NCBI GenBank assembly: GCA_014338405.1
Contig: JTDE01002417.1
Span: 1-64,000 of the forward strand
Length of the DNA stretch: 64,000 nucleotides
Origin: Paragonimus skrjabini miyazakii
Taxonomy: Eukaryota; Platyhelminthes; Trematoda; Plagiorchiida; Troglotrematidae
Direction of reading: 5' to 3'
The notes under the pieces were generated by a model. It was not told the DNA's origin, searched no databases, and saw nothing but the letters and a program-made list of their open reading frames with translations. A program made the translations under genes and the position numbers. Below, piece by piece: positions 49,780-63,656 of this stretch (position 1 is the first letter of the stretch; every line of letters starts with the position of its first letter).

Positions 49780-50575
49780 CGAAATAAGTTATCGCACATG
49801 GGTTGTAGACACCAAGACCTTGAACGAAGGCCGTTGCAATGCCTGTCGACTGGACGGTAAAACGATTTGAATCCTGTCATACTAATTTGATGGTCACATC
49901 GAAAGGAAAGATTGACTACCGTTTTTAGACATCCTCATTAGTCACAAGGATGAATCATTAAAAAAGTATGTTTACCTAGACTTGCCAATACACTCAATTC
50001 ACAAGCTTTACACCAATGAAAACAAGCAAGCATAGGACAGAACATTGTTTCATCTTCTAGACATATTTTTTCATTGGAATATCCGACCGATGTTGTGGAG
50101 TAATGGGTATCGGCTTATATTTATCATTAGCCATAGACAACAACATAGAACAATAGAAAACTTTTCCACGGTTGGAAAGAAGAAAGCCTACAATGGAATG
50201 CCATTCAAAAATGAGACTTATTTGCTTCGAACCACAAAACATCTCGTCACATTGATAAAAACAAGCCTACACTGCGGCTAAAATTGTGGTCTTCGACCAA
50301 AATTGCAAGATGCCATTATCTCCAATAAAGGAAAAACAACTTATTGACACCAACGCATATTGTGTTTATCAGTTTGTGAAAAGTTCCTTCAGCAGAACCC
50401 ACAGGAGCTCGTACTCAAGTTTGAAGGAACATTTGTCGAGATTGGTTCGGGATGTGACTGCCCAGTCTACTTCATTCATCCTGAGGTCACGTAAACCTCA
50501 AGCTATATCTGTCGCTAGATACATGTTGGTCATCAGTCATTGGATTAATCCCGAACCAGCATTCGGGATTGCAGT
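49780..50575 (+). pseudogene. Penelope-like element copy 4 (lineage 1), RT thumb plus GIY-YIG remnant
   Basis: Near 49788 the plus strand reads YRTWVVDT, a likely ruin of the RYVDDT box. Near 49916 it reads LPFLDILISHKDESLKKYVY, the thumb motif. The endonuclease region lies in the frame at 50286-50582: CVYQFVKSSFSRTHRS, where the CxC and YIG part is missing, then SSLKEHLSRLVRD, then AISVARYMLVISHWINPEPAFG. The match ends near 50575 without the LCxQK...LPW tail. Several frameshifts. The damaged GIY-YIG core makes it inactive. Confidence 0.8.
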
Positions 50576-50599
50576 ATGCTGAGATGGTCGGCATAAGCG

Positions 50600-53500
50600 T
50601 TCTCATAGACATACTAGTTTTTCACTGTTGTCCTCTAGCCAATTTGCTGTTTTATTTCAACTCCAAACGCACTAGTTTTACATATGTAGCCTTAGTTATC
50701 GCTATTTACTATCGAAGAGGCAATACAAAACGTTATCGCCTACCACTGTCTGATCTTCTTACTGTTGTGTTCAAATTAAAAACACATGTTTGGCTATTCA
50801 TCATCAGACACAAGAAGTAAGGTGTGTGTGGAACAGTGCTGTTCAGATAGAACAGACGAAACAAGTAACGAGTGCAATTGTGATCAATCGCATTGCAGAT
50901 ATAAAAGGAGACAAAACTATCATGCAATTATCTCACAGTTATGACGCTCTGAACACAAGCATCATGTAGCATGGATTACTAGTGGATTCCCTAAGCCAAC
51001 TCCCAGCTCAGTTGTGGCATGCAAAGCCGATTCCTGTCCTACCGCTATCCAAACATTTTCGTCCCGTCCGATTTACCAGGTCAAGGGCACACAGTCAACA
51101 GCTGTGAGATGCAACTTTTTGATCATATCCAGGGCGATTGGAATAGGATTAAAAATTCCGTTCTTGCATGCACAATAATATCTTATTTTGAACCTAGCAG
51201 TTGCCAAGATCCGCTACAAACACTGTGTTTGACCAAACTGCCACAGTTCCAACTGCATCCAGATTGTAACTTGTGTAGAAGGGTTGTATCAATTTTCGTA
51301 TCTACAACATGATTGAGTTCATTTGAACTGGTTCTATTTTTTGATCTGGTGATGAATAAACGAAACGAACTTGACTACCAGGCCACGATTTGGGATAGCT
51401 CCTCTGAACCTTTTTACTAAGTGATAAATTATTTAGCACGAAGTAAAAAATCTGCAAACAAACTATCTATTTTTATGTAACATCATGTCGGCTTCTAAAA
51501 TATGAATCGAATTTTAGTATAACTTGTTAAAAGATTTGCTTTTATAAGACACTATTTCTACGGTTTACTTTAAACATACGGGGTCAGTCTTCAGAACCGA
51601 AGCAACTCTGAAACCGTCAGCCTGAACTAACATTGTAAGAGTTTATTCACCACAATCCCTGTACTGCTTCTGCACATTAAACTACAATGGAGTGTTCAGC
51701 TTTGATATAAACAAACTTACACGAGCACTAGATATTCGTGGTGAAATTTCCATGCTAATCAAATTAAAAGCATTTCTAACACTTCAAGCAGTCGTTCATA
51801 GAACTCAGTTTGGTTTTCTTGAAAACATTGCAGTGAATATATGACTAGCTCTAAGCGTGTTACAATAAACCAAAACATATACTACTTCTCTCTTCAGTTG
51901 TTTGATCCCGATAATCCTCGAACTGGAAAACGACATAAGTGAGATAATTCGATTAGATAGGAGTAGTTAGAAGTTACATATTTCAGTTGGCCATGTTTAT
52001 CTTTGATTAAAATTGGGTGTTTTGTTAAACAAGCTTGTTGACGGAAATATACCTTTTTATTTACACAGATGCAACCAAATAATCACAGGTTACTGCAAGT
52101 TTAAAAGCTGATAGAAGTTGGCAGTACTGTACTTCGAAATTCATTCTATCAAGGTGTGTCGTTCAGCCTGCTGTTAGGTTCTAATGACCAGATAGTATTT
52201 TACTCAAATATGACCATTTATTAAAACGTACAAACATATTGCATTGTAGAAGGGTTTCATTTCGTGACAAACAATGTTCACTGAATGTATGCAACAATGA
52301 CTAATATTTCAATTTAGATTAATGACGTTAAATGCCTACTCTCAAACCACCACTTCACCGGTGAATTTAACCCAGCTCAAACCCATTGCGTACACATACA
52401 TGGTTTCTTATGGGTTTATTCGGATGGTAGTGTGACTTGAGCCACAGCCCACTGCAAAAATTGAGGATAATATGCTAGGATAATCATGCTGTCAGAGAAT
52501 AATTAAGTTAACCCTGAAAAAATAATACATTGTTGTAAGGGTCACCAATAGCCTAGAGGCAGGCATACCTGTGGAACTCTCGTTGTTGGACAGTATGTCA
52601 TGGTAGTGATTTGAATAATCCCAATGTCTCCAGCTGCTTACGTGACACCTGCCAATTATACACCATGAAACATTTAAGGTTTGACATGTTTCATGGCTAT
52701 CTTACTATATCACCTCGGGGTTTCCATAAGCTGTTGACGTTCACAACAACAAAGACGTTCAGCCTAACCATTGCGTAGTATTCCGTTTCACCAACTTACC
52801 ACCTAAAGTGTATTCAGTCTTTAAGAATCCACACTGACGAACCTCCGTATTTTCTATCTGGTCATTCTATAGGTAGCAACAGAGTAAGGGCGCCGGCAAC
52901 CAATGTTTCTTTGAAAGAAGGGATCTCGACACGTAACTGGAGTGTTGGTATACGTAGTCAAGTATCGGCTAAATATCCAGAAATTCGTGCACGCAAAACG
53001 CACGACAAAAAACCTGTAGAGTGTCAATCACACGGTGACACGCTGCTCTAACTTCCTGCTTACTGTGAGTTAATCTACAGAGACCCCGTTAATCATGCCC
53101 GTCTAGTTGTCCGCTTTTTCTTGATTACGTTCATATGATGTTTTCGAACCACATGGCAAGGTGGTTTTCATGCAGTCGATACGCACCCTTACTTTGGAAA
53201 ACAACCGGATGTTTTATCAGCCTCGTGGATAATACAGACTGGCAAAAACTACACTTATCTTCGTTAATCTTGCTGAACTTCCCTAGGATTGTACCAGCCC
53301 ACTCAGTCAAAAAGTGCCTCTTCCCAGTTGGAGTGTGTATCAAGAAAGATGAGATTGAGAAAGTCAAGGTCTTTAATAAATGTCCCGCATGGGAGACATG
53401 AATATGTACGTTAAAAACTATCCCGGCAGTTAGCAATACTCAGTATACTTTGCATGTCTGTCATTTATTGGATACGTTAACAATGCAGTCCGCGATCTGC

Positions 53501-56500
53501 AGAAAACGCCTCCCAAACTGTTCACCGCTGGAGAACCGCATTTTATGTCCTGAACATCAAAAATGGTTGCCCGCAGTTCCAGTAGGTGGACATGACATAT
53601 GTAATTCGGATGAGTGTCAACCGACGAGTGTTCTGAAGTACGAAGTGTACTAATGACAGAAATGTGCATTCCTGTCGAGGCGAAATGACTGGGATTGTTT
53701 ACCCAGGGGTCAGATCATATGTTGCGCGTATACTGGACTCCGAATATCCCGATAAAATATCCATATGAAATCTTGGTGATGAAAGTCACGGATTCTTTGA
53801 CATTGAACTGGAAGAGAATAAGTTGGCTTGCGGTCTACATAGGACACTTAGGTGATATAAAATCTACAAGGGGGGAAGAGAAAAGTATTGGTCATTCTTG
53901 GAGATTGCGTAGTGACTTGCAATGATAAAAGCTGACGAATGCTGGTATACGGCGAAACACAGCCATGGGTATTGGACTGAATCGTGTTTTGTTGGTAAAT
54001 TGTTAGTCGCAAGAAATACTTAAGATATTGGTCTACTTATGCGTTCTGTAATTCAATTACTAACTCGTTATTTTCCACGTAACTCACAATTTTGCCAGAA
54101 ATAAAAACTATTGCAATTCTTGCATACCTCAATCTATGTGTTCGTACGACCAAATTCAAACAGATCAGATGGTCCTACATTTTGCTTGGATGTGTACTGA
54201 CTGGCAACGCACGATAGGACTTACAATCTTTTTACATAAAAACGACGTTTTTGGTTCGAATCTTCCTACTCTGCTCTATTTGTTTTGACCAAGCTAACAA
54301 AATGGGGCCTTTTTGAGTCTTTGGCCAGACAGTCTCAACAGAAGACGCTGCAGTTTACACAGTGTTAAACGTTCAAATGACAACAGTTGAATGAAAAATA
54401 GTTGTACATTCAAAACAACTGATGCCTGTTTCGCTCGTTTTGGAATTTATAGTTTGTTACATTCGTAACAATGATACAGTCGTAAATTTCGACTACCCCG
54501 ACCTTTGACAATCTGTGAGAAGCATTAATATAACAGCGATTGGCAGTATGAGTTTTCAGCATTCTGTGACAAAATTCCGTAGTACAATAATAAGAGGTGT
54601 TTTGAGAAAACCGTATTCTGTACACTGATAATCTGTGAATCACCGAAAACTTTCACAAAAATTTAGTAAATGCATTACAGTAGTTGATATATATTAGCCA
54701 GAATTCCAGCTTTCCCTCACTAAAGTTGGAAACACACTGCGAAACTGCAGTAGTGAAACTCGGAAGAAGGGATGTTAGGTTTCGGCTGAACTGTTGTTGG
54801 ATTTCTACTCACAAATGACTATCGATGGGTACCAAACAAAGTCACCCAGCCAAATTAGCACATCAAAGCCTGTGATCTACACTGAGACCAAAGTATGCTG
54901 ACACTACAGCTTACATCTTAGATTCGGCTTGACAAGATGGTTTGCATGCCTATATGTGGTCAAACGCACATGGCTTTCTGGTTGACTATATAGATAATTA
55001 GTGGTTTTGCCCATTCGTTGAGCATAAACAGATCAAAGGGTGAAAACTGCTGATTTTGTTTGAATTGAAACCAATAAAAACCTACACTTTCGCGTGGTGT
55101 GCGCTGTAAAACCTATAGATTTATGTTCCTATTTGCTTGCTTTCGTAAGTAAAGCTTTTACAATTCAGTGTAGTTGAAAAATCGTACGGTGACTGATTAA
55201 TCATCAGCGCAGTCTTGTGAAACAGCTTGTCTAGTTAACCAACTACCTGAGCAGATGGATTAGTAGTACAGTACAGTTCAGGATGGTTATTTTAAGAAAA
55301 TAAACATTTTATTTTTAGTGCTAATGAATACTCATCTGAAATTGGGCTCACATAACAGCAAATATTACGAATGGCCAATAAATACCTGTCCTACAATTGT
55401 AAGATCATTTGGTATGGCAACGACTTTTCTCTTCCGGATTGTGGGTGTGGGGTGCACAGGGGCTGGGGTGGTCGTCATGACCGATGAACAGAGTGACAAA
55501 GACCAGCTGGGTAAAGCTAACTTGCAGACTTAGCACATGATCAGACTACAGTAATTTTTGAGTTCATAAATACCTGGGGAGGTATGGTGAAGTTGTGCAT
55601 TACCTAGCAGTCGGAGGGTCAGAGAACATTCAGCGAAATATAAAACCCTTTTGAACAAATGAGATCAAACGGAGAGAGAAGAAACAGAATTGCATGGTTC
55701 AGATGAAACCACCAGCAATTTGTAACATATTTATTGGAAATAATGAAGCATTGTTAAACGGAAACGAATGGTTTTATTTTCAGGGATTGCAATTTATTTG
55801 ATCAAAAATTTGTAATCGCTGTTAGCATGTTAAAAACATAGACAAAGGCTAGCGTTCGGAATGCTGCTCAAAGAATAACAATTACTACAAGTCGAAAATC
55901 ATATTACCTAGAGTGCTTAGTAATGAAAGTTGAACACTCCTGTGAAGGGAACTAATTCGGAAGATCCAAAAGGTCAACACTTTGGTTGGTATTACTAGCA
56001 TACTGAGCTCGATACCTACAGTGGCCGGTAATGTAGAGGCAGCTGTGTGACGATCTTGGGCATATTGGTTTCGTGTGGAAAGTTAAACTTAGCTATTTTC
56101 ACTCATTAGCCAGAGGGCCAAGTAATATTCTTGGACACTAGTGACTGAATTGTGGATAATGTCCAGTCAGCACAAATTTTGTGGTGCTTATACAAGTTGG
56201 AGAGGCAATTTTATTTGTAATGAAACTTATCAGATTTCTTCTCCATCCCCTTGGTCTCGATTACAGCTTTAAGTGTGGTACAAAAGTCAGACATATGAGG
56301 TAAAGGATCAATTGAAGGAACATGTTCAACATACTTGTGCTGTTTTGAGTGAACTGAAACCTAACAACTCAAAAAAGAGCACAGATGAAGGTTGCATTTA
56401 ACTCCTATAAAAAAAAATCGAGATCATTTTGTTAAATTGTGAAGGTTACTACCAAAATATGTGTGGCATTGTAATCATCTAATAGATAATTTGAGCAGTC

Positions 56501-57172
56501 TCAAATTATTCAGAGTATACTGACTATTTTCATATTAAAATATAGTTTTCAGAAAGTTTAGACATTTGACGACATCTCAGACACAACCTGAGTAGACTTT
56601 CGTGAAATTCCAGACAGTGTGAACTAGCCACATGTGCAGCTATAATTGGAGAATACATTGGACAAACCCGACATTTTTCAGTTCAGTAGTCATACTGATA
56701 CTTACAGTTTTGACAAAGGGGCAAGTGAATGTAAGATATTCAACAAATTGACTTCTGGTGAAATGAGCATCTTAGTTGCTTTCAACTGAGAAACTGATCA
56801 AAACTTTTTCAATTTCCTTCAAACAATGAATAGACTCGCAAGGAGTGAATAGAAAGAGCTGTGTTATCATTTCATTTTTCACATGTTGTTGAATTAAGAA
56901 ACTCACAAATCCACTGGGCTGTGCAAAATCCTCAATTAAAATTTGTTCGATTTGCAAACAAAAGTGACTTGAAGCAAACTTACCAAACCGTCAGCAAAAT
57001 TTCAGGTTTATTACTAAAAAATGAGAAACTTTTGTTGTTTGTGGATGACGCAGTAGCCGTAAAATAAAATAGATGAGGTTTTCATTAAATTATAGTTCAG
57101 GCTGATTATCACATTCTTTAGCATGCTTGAGTTGAAACATAAAATATCACGACCCGAAATTAATATAGATGG
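50600..57172. other. Unassigned non-coding stretch
   Basis: About 6.5 kb with no recognised gene or repeat up to the second gap. Frames at 51019-51312 (+), 53131-53436 (-) with overlapping 53135-53401 (+), and 55318-55533 (+) are short and unrecognised. Confidence 0.4.
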
Positions 57173-57272
57173 NNNNNNNNNNNNNNNNNNNNNNNNNNNN
57201 NNNNNNNNNNNNNNNNNNNNNNNNNNNNNNNNNNNNNNNNNNNNNNNNNNNNNNNNNNNNNNNNNNNNNNNN
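57173..57272. other. Assembly gap (100 N)
   Basis: A run of exactly 100 undetermined bases. The true distance between the flanks is unknown. Confidence 0.98.
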
Positions 57273-59090
57273 ATAAGCTTATATTCTCATATGTTTATTT
57301 TTTTAATAAACAAAACTTTGTTGTATGGTTCTCAAGTGTAACAAAGATTTTTTCACAGTCAAACTAACAAAAATGGACATGGCAATGAAATACCAAAAAT
57401 CACGTACGTCATTTTCACAATCACTCCGAACCACGACCTGATCCACTGAATTTTGGAAAGTACAGACTTTAACTGTATGGTTCCACCTATGCGATATTTT
57501 TTTTTCACCAAATGTATATGAGTTATCACTTATTTATTTGTTTCCGGCAGTATACCTGTAAGCAATCGGAGTTAGAGTGAATCGTGTGTTGATTAGAGGT
57601 AATTGTGTATTGAATATCTTTATAGTGATGTCACCGATTGTTGAGAAATGTGTTATAGGATTCATTACTGCCTCAATACGAGAGGACACACTTGGATATA
57701 TTTATGGTTACCTATGCCTCTTTCTAATTACGAAGAACAATGTTGCATATTGGTTTTTATTTTATACTGAACGGTGTTGAAACACAAACTTTAAATCATT
57801 CACAGATATTTTTGCCATTCATTGTGATTTGGAATACCTTGTCCTACCGTTACATTATCATACCACACATCCACTTCCATAACCAAACCCAATTCATTTC
57901 TAACTGGTGATTTTAAATTCCTTCTTGTCCCATGTCCTGAAGTACGCGATTATTCAGAAAATACTCAGCAAAATTCAAATAAATGATTTGTAAGACATTT
58001 TAACAAAATGTCTTTTAATAAAATATCGATATATAATAAGCAGTGGCTTAGAAAACTCAAGTGTATAATGTATCCCTATCTTTAGGATAATCTGGAGCCC
58101 TCCAATTTCGAATGCATTTGGTGTAGCGTTGATCTATTGTTTTTAGAAAGTTTGAATAAGAATAACGTTTACAAATTTTATAAAGTCTCCTACAGAAAAT
58201 TGGTCATGTATTATTATCGACAAATAAATAAATCTACAAACAACAAGTGAAACTTCTTTATGAACTGAAAGTACTGAAAAATAAACTACTTTTGGGATGC
58301 ATTGTTTCTGTCTTGTGATAACCGCTTGTTTCTTCTTTCCTTTTTCTAGAGGGGGTTCATAGATCAAACTGTACTAGGTTGTGGTTTGATAGAACAGTGT
58401 ACAAATGTGTCCTGTTGGACAACCAAATAATTGACACATTGGCGTCAGGAGTGAATTCGTTTCCTGGGTTATTTGCTGTTTACCATCCGGACGAACTAAA
58501 TGCCAGTGAGGTATCACAATGCAAGGGTATGAAACCAAAATATATAACTTGTCAGCAAACAGCATCTTTATTGGACACCGTTTGCAAACAGCCCAGATTA
58601 AATAGGTTGAGGAAGCTGAAGCGAATTAGTTAACTTCTTGTGACTCTGCAATCTTGACATGTCACTCGATCATATCAATCACACTATCTGCGAAACTCAG
58701 GTTAAATCATACCAAATTCAGCTATCACCCTTTTTCACTTATGCACGATAACTGTTCATATGCTTGTCAGATATAAATGCAAACCATATCACAGACTGTC
58801 AGATAACAGTCAGTGTACGGGGAAACCCAACCAGAAATAGGTTTCCAAATGTATTCACTCAGAATGTTTTGTGTACAGTAGTGTGTAAATATTTGGTCAG
58901 CTGAAAAGGTTTGCGTGGATACATCGTTCTGCCTGGGATAAATTGGTTGATCAACTATTGACAAGAGACTGGCAGGCTTGCACGTGAATTTGACTTCGGT
59001 GTCTCTATGTCACTGATGTTCGGGAAGTAACAGATGTTGGGACGCGTAGTAATATCAGGTGAATGGGTGAGAATAAAGTGGGACGTGTTG
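57273..59090. other. Unassigned non-coding stretch
   Basis: AT-rich sequence with no recognised gene. The 84-codon frame at 58379-58633 (+) resembles no PLE or host family I know. Confidence 0.4.
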
Positions 59091-60230
59091 GCAGCTACTG
59101 AATTTCATTTAGGTACCTATTGAACAGGGAAACACTGTGGCAATACTGAAAGAGTTGTATACAGTTGATTACACACGGAGGACTATGTTCGTACGGTGGC
59201 CAGAACATCAGAAAGTCGAGAAGAACGGGTTGGACGAAACGATCAGAACAACCAATTATTATCCACGATATGTAGATGATGTTTTTTGTGTAGTAGACAA
59301 AACGAGAGGTTTACAGTTCTTGACCGTTTTTAACAAAAAGCATATGAACATCGGATTCACTTTGAAACGAGAATCCGATGACCACATGCCATTTTTAGAC
59401 GTAGCACTAACGCGCAGATCAGATGGATCGTTACAGCGAAGTGTATATAGAAAGAAAACGTGGAGTGGGTAATATCTAAACTTCCACAGCTATGTACCGA
59501 TTAGTTTGTAACGGAGCCTTGTACGCTGCTTGACAAATAAAGCAAAAAGAACCCGCATGGAAGATACGACATAATTAGAGTTAATCATGTTATATGATAT
59601 CCTTTCTAGTAATGCCTATCCTGATATATTTGTTACCAGAAACATGCAAGGGAGACCTATGCAAGCCCCAGTATACACAGTTGATAAGAAAAAGATCTAT
59701 GTTGCGTTGCCGTTCAACGGGGACGTAGCAGTCGAGCTGATAACGTGCCAACTAGCTAATGCGATCTGTAGTACCTATTATGCTGCAAGTTCCGTCGTAA
59801 CGTTCTACTCAAAACGGACGATCCCACTTAGTCTGAAAGATAATATTCCCAGCAGTGCTGCCTCATGTTTCATCCATTCATTTGTCTGTTCCTATGGCTG
59901 GGCATATATTGGTCGCACCACTAAATGTTTATCGGGAAGAATTCGTAGACACTACCTGTCGTGCCTTCACTCTGGAATAACAAACAACAATAATTCATCA
60001 ATTCTGGCCAGCCTGGCTGATTGTGACCGTAACACACAGACAGGGATAGAGCGTTTTAAATTGTCTACCCTGTACAGGCCGCCGTGTCGCGAAAGATCAA
60101 GTGGCGCATCCTGTCTGAAGCTGAGATGGTCGTTATTCGATCAGGTCAACCGGATTTGTGTGTTCAAAAACAGCTCGTTCAAACTTTAGGATTACCATGG
60201 CCAAACGCGTACAGTCAACCCACTCAACAA
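59091..60230 (+). pseudogene. Penelope-like element copy 5 (lineage 1), RT palm to GIY-YIG, least damaged
   Basis: From 59137 the frame runs 111 codons and contains YYPRYVDDVFCVVDKTRGLQ; the catalytic YVDD (59269-59280) is intact. It is followed by DDHMPFLDVALTRRSDGSL, the thumb motif. Stops interrupt 59470-59586. The same frame reopens at 59587 for 200 codons with KIYVALPFNGDVAVEL, then the GIY-YIG domain FVCSYGWAYIGRTTK, with YIG and R kept, then SSILASLADCDRNT. A shift near 60080 moves to the frame giving LSEAEMVVIRSGQPDLCVQK and LGLPWPN. The N-terminal part of the RT is missing or unrecognised. It is the copy that best represents lineage 1 in this window. Confidence 0.9.
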
Positions 60231-60392
60231 TTTGATTCCGACCCTCTCAATTACCCCCAATTAAAACTGACTTCCTAAAACCTACTTCCCTTGTGATATT
60301 GGGTTGATCAAACTTTGCAGTGAAAAGTGAAGTAGCCTAGAAACGATCTACTCAGTACGCGGCAGAAGTCATTGAGACAAAATCGGACAAAC

Positions 60393-60811
60393 TGAGTGTG
60401 TCGAAGATGTGCGCTACAGACGAGATCTAATGAGAGCGAAACTCGAGTCTAGTGCTTCTGCTGTTCGAAAGTGACCGACTGGGAAGTCTATGGGGATGCG
60501 ACAGCTGCGATCATTTGCGGGTGGTGTTCAATTTGAAATTAACCAAATCTCCGACCACTCATCAGTAATCTAAAATGTCGCGTGGCAGGTTTAATGAGAT
60601 CAGAGATTTCGACCTGTTTAGGAAGTCTTAATCGACGGGTTATCGATTGGAGTTAACAGACAGTAACCGTGTCTCCTCTCGAGACGGTCGAGCAATCTGA
60701 GCATTACTCACAATCGAAGGTGGTTGGGCGAGTACATATGACAATTCGGTCTCGCCTATTGTGAGGTCAATGGCGCGGCGGTTTCCTCATGAAAGCGAGG
60801 CCGGAGTTCTA
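60393..60811 (+). mobile_element. Hammerhead SINE, tandem copy C1 (5' truncated)
   Basis: Plus strand. It begins just upstream of the hammerhead, so the A and B boxes of this unit are absent. It contains the hammerhead at 60411-60455, the GATGCGACAGCTGCGATCA-like end segment and the long hairpin near 60585-60630. It is followed in tandem by copy C2. It lies about 160 bp downstream of PLE copy 5. Confidence 0.8.
60411..60455 (+). ncRNA. Hammerhead ribozyme in copy C1, core mutated
   Basis: GCGCTA and TAGTGC form a complete 6-bp helix I with one G-U. The core reads CAGACGA, so the invariant U4 is A. Helix II (GATCT/AGAGC, loop AATG) has one A-G mismatch. GAAAC, CTCGAG and GTC are intact. The core change should block or strongly reduce cleavage after 60449. 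Confidence 0.75.
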
Positions 60812-60998
60812 GTCCCGGCAGTGGCGGGGATATGCACTACTGACGAGATTTAATGACATCGAAACGCGAGTCTAGTACTTGCTTTCGAAAGGGTCGACTT
60901 GTACATGTATGGAAATGCGGCAGCTGCTATCATTTGTGGGTGATGTTCAATCTATGTGAAAATCCAAAATCCCCTACTACTCACCAGTAGTTACTTAG
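60771..60998 (+). mobile_element. Hammerhead SINE, tandem copy C2 (3' part truncated)
   Basis: Plus strand. The A box region TGGCGCGGCGG (60771-60781) has lost about ten bases after it compared with other copies. The B box GTTCTAGTCCC (60806-60816) is intact. The hammerhead at 60834-60878 follows. The element ends near 60998 in the CCCCTACTACTCACCAGTAG segment, without the rest of the body. Cleavage sites of C1 and C2 are 423 nt apart. Confidence 0.8.
60834..60878 (+). ncRNA. Hammerhead ribozyme in copy C2, core complete
   Basis: GCACTA, CTGACGA, GATTT-AATG-ACATC, GAAAC, GCGA, GTC, TAGTAC. The invariant core is complete. Helix II has one U-C mismatch, helix I one C-A mismatch, and helix III one mismatch (G-A) in place of the palindrome. 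It may cleave weakly after 60872. Confidence 0.75.
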
Positions 60999-60999
60999 T

Positions 61000-63650
61000 C
61001 CACTATATGTGACCTTTCATCATAATAACAATGATGATATGTCAATAAAATGAACAGTTGTTATAGTTAACCCACAGTTAATGTGCAGTCCTGTGCTTAA
61101 TTATTCATTATCGCACCATGATAATTACGGTTTTTCTGCGTTTAACCAGTGTAGCAACAACATTTATCTGAATAAAATAATGAGAAGATGCAATTTATCT
61201 GAGTCTCTATTATCTCGGTCTTAAAAAATATGGCTACTTGTGAACCGTTCTGCTTGCTACATATCGAGTGAGACGGATTTTGCGTTGCCAGTACTAAAGC
61301 CTGTTCTTTTGGTGAATACTAACATACAGAACGGCCAGTTTTAAGTTGATTTCTAATGAGTGTACTGATTTCGATTACTCCGAAACCTCCAGCAAGATGA
61401 GAACGGAAGGTTCAACGCTCTTTTGCGAGTCAGTTTCTATTTCTGCGATCTAAACAATCCTTCATAAGCAAAAATTGCAGTACCATTAATAAAAATTCGC
61501 TTAGCCACGTCAAACGGTAGTTTCAATCTCTGAAAAGTTTTGATTGCCTGGTTGGTTTTGTTAGTTGATTACTTTGCGGCGTTGTCACCGTCGATCAGAT
61601 AAAAAAATAGCATATTCATGCTTGTTGCAATTCAGCCGTTTTGGCATTGTGATCTTGTTTCCAACGGTGACGCTTCCTGAGAAAAAGCTTCTTAGAAGAT
61701 TGCTCACTAGTAATGGTAGATTTTTGTCTACCACACTGTTTTTCCACTTCAGTTCACCCTTTTTCTGAGATCTTTTTGTAGTGCTGATCTATTCAAACTT
61801 ACGGCTGATGACTAAGGCCGTGTATCAGCTTATCTCTCTTCTTTTTGAATATCACAACATACATGTTTGAAACATTCTTGAGTCGTGTGGGTAAATATGT
61901 GAGCAGTTTTCAGAAGTCTTAAAACATATGGGTATTTTTGTACGCGTACTCTGTGAATAACGATGAACACCTCACAACCGAAGCAAAGGACAAAGAACAG
62001 CCTTATCAATGCATGAAAAACACCGGAGTAGGGTGCAGTAAAACAGCTCAGCAAATAAACGGAATGCGCCTGTAAAAAAACATACGGACAGCTCTAAACA
62101 ATATACTGTACTCTCGCTAAAAGCGTTTTAATAAAATTATTTTGTTTGAGTGAGTTGGAGTGTAATGTGGATGCGTTAATAGAATTTTCTTAGATGCAAT
62201 AAAAAAGAAATACTAACCCGGATGAGCCTGTGACATGGATGTAGTATTTGCTTAGCAGTTGAGATGCACAAGCGGCGTAACTGAAGACACTGACGACCGA
62301 CGCTTACTGATCCTATATGAAACAGTACCAGTCCACGATAAAGTGAATTGGCTATACCACGTAGTATCCAAAGTTCTGTATATTATACTTCAAGGTCTGA
62401 ATACTCTGTTACCCCAAATTTCACACGTGGCGGAGAACTGAGATTGTTCCAAAAACAAAGTCTCAGTTGACGTTTCTGCGATGACCATTTTAAATACGAT
62501 TTTGCTGCATCTGGTGGGAGGCTACAATTTTCCTTCGGTCCAAATAGGATCATATGATTAATCACTTGTAAAAGATGCGTCAGTCCTGTGGTAGCCAAGA
62601 GACCCCGAGATAACCGAAAACGTAGTCCGACAGCTGCGGTATAGTAGTGACACGCATCCGGTTTTCGAAGCACTCAACATATAAGTTGGGTCGACGCACC
62701 AGCCTGAGGGCACCTTGTCAGTCAGCCTTATATGTGTAACTATTCCGCGGTTATTTTTTGTATTCTTATAAGCAATTCATTTTTCATTCAAGCTATTCGA
62801 ACAAAATTCAGTTCACCATCTTCGAATACAATTTTCACCTAAGCTTCAAAGCATATGAACGCTGTTCATAAGGAAGATATTGCAGAACACTCAAAACCGT
62901 TAAAATTTCATCGTCAGGTGATATGTTTACTGTTGATTGTTGCTTTCCGTAAGTCTGTCCCAAGTATTGATCTGGTAGTTAGCCCGTTAAACGTCTCTTT
63001 TGTACATTTTCATCACATAAGAAAAACAGGTTTCAAGAGAGTGAAGAAAATGTGAATCAATATTCCAGGAATTCATCGTTCAGCCCTTATACATATTGGA
63101 ATATGTATACACGTCAGTATATATAAATTCCATTAGAACGCTGCATTTTCTAGTAATATTTATATCGTATTTTTCTCCAATTGACATCGAAAATTTCGTC
63201 ATATAACTACCATAAGTACGGTTGTTTCAGTGGCGCCAATTTTTAAATAGTTTTCAGCGTCTCACGTCCACGACGGTTTCATGAATTATATATAATCGTA
63301 TTATCCTCCTACAAATTAGTGGCTTAGACTCACGAATGCTTCAGACAATTTGTTCTTTCCATAGTTGTCGTGATTTGAATACATCGAAATATTGTCTAAT
63401 ATAGTAATTTATGAGTGAGTTGCACTGCTATTTCAATCATCGCGATGCTTAGTTACAATATAAAACAAACTTTCAGTAAGTTGTATGTTGATTGGCTGAC
63501 AATAAAGGTCAAAGAAACAAAGAAATTAATGATTTCCATTCACCTGGTAAAAACCGGCGACGACACCAGTGAAAACCGCAACATTTTAGAAATGTACCAC
63601 GTGACCAGATTACTCAACTGGTTTTCTAGAAAAAACAGACCATAAGAAAT
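61000..63650. other. Unassigned non-coding stretch
   Basis: Short unrecognised frames only, such as 62383-62673 (-) and 63415-63645 (+). No structured RNA or further repeat until the last hammerhead SINE. Confidence 0.4.
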
Positions 63651-63656
63651 TAAAAA

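Noticed and set aside
54253..54275. GGTTCGAATC, a perfect tRNA B-box-like string
   Set aside because: The flanking bases cannot form a T stem and no A box or acceptor stem is present.
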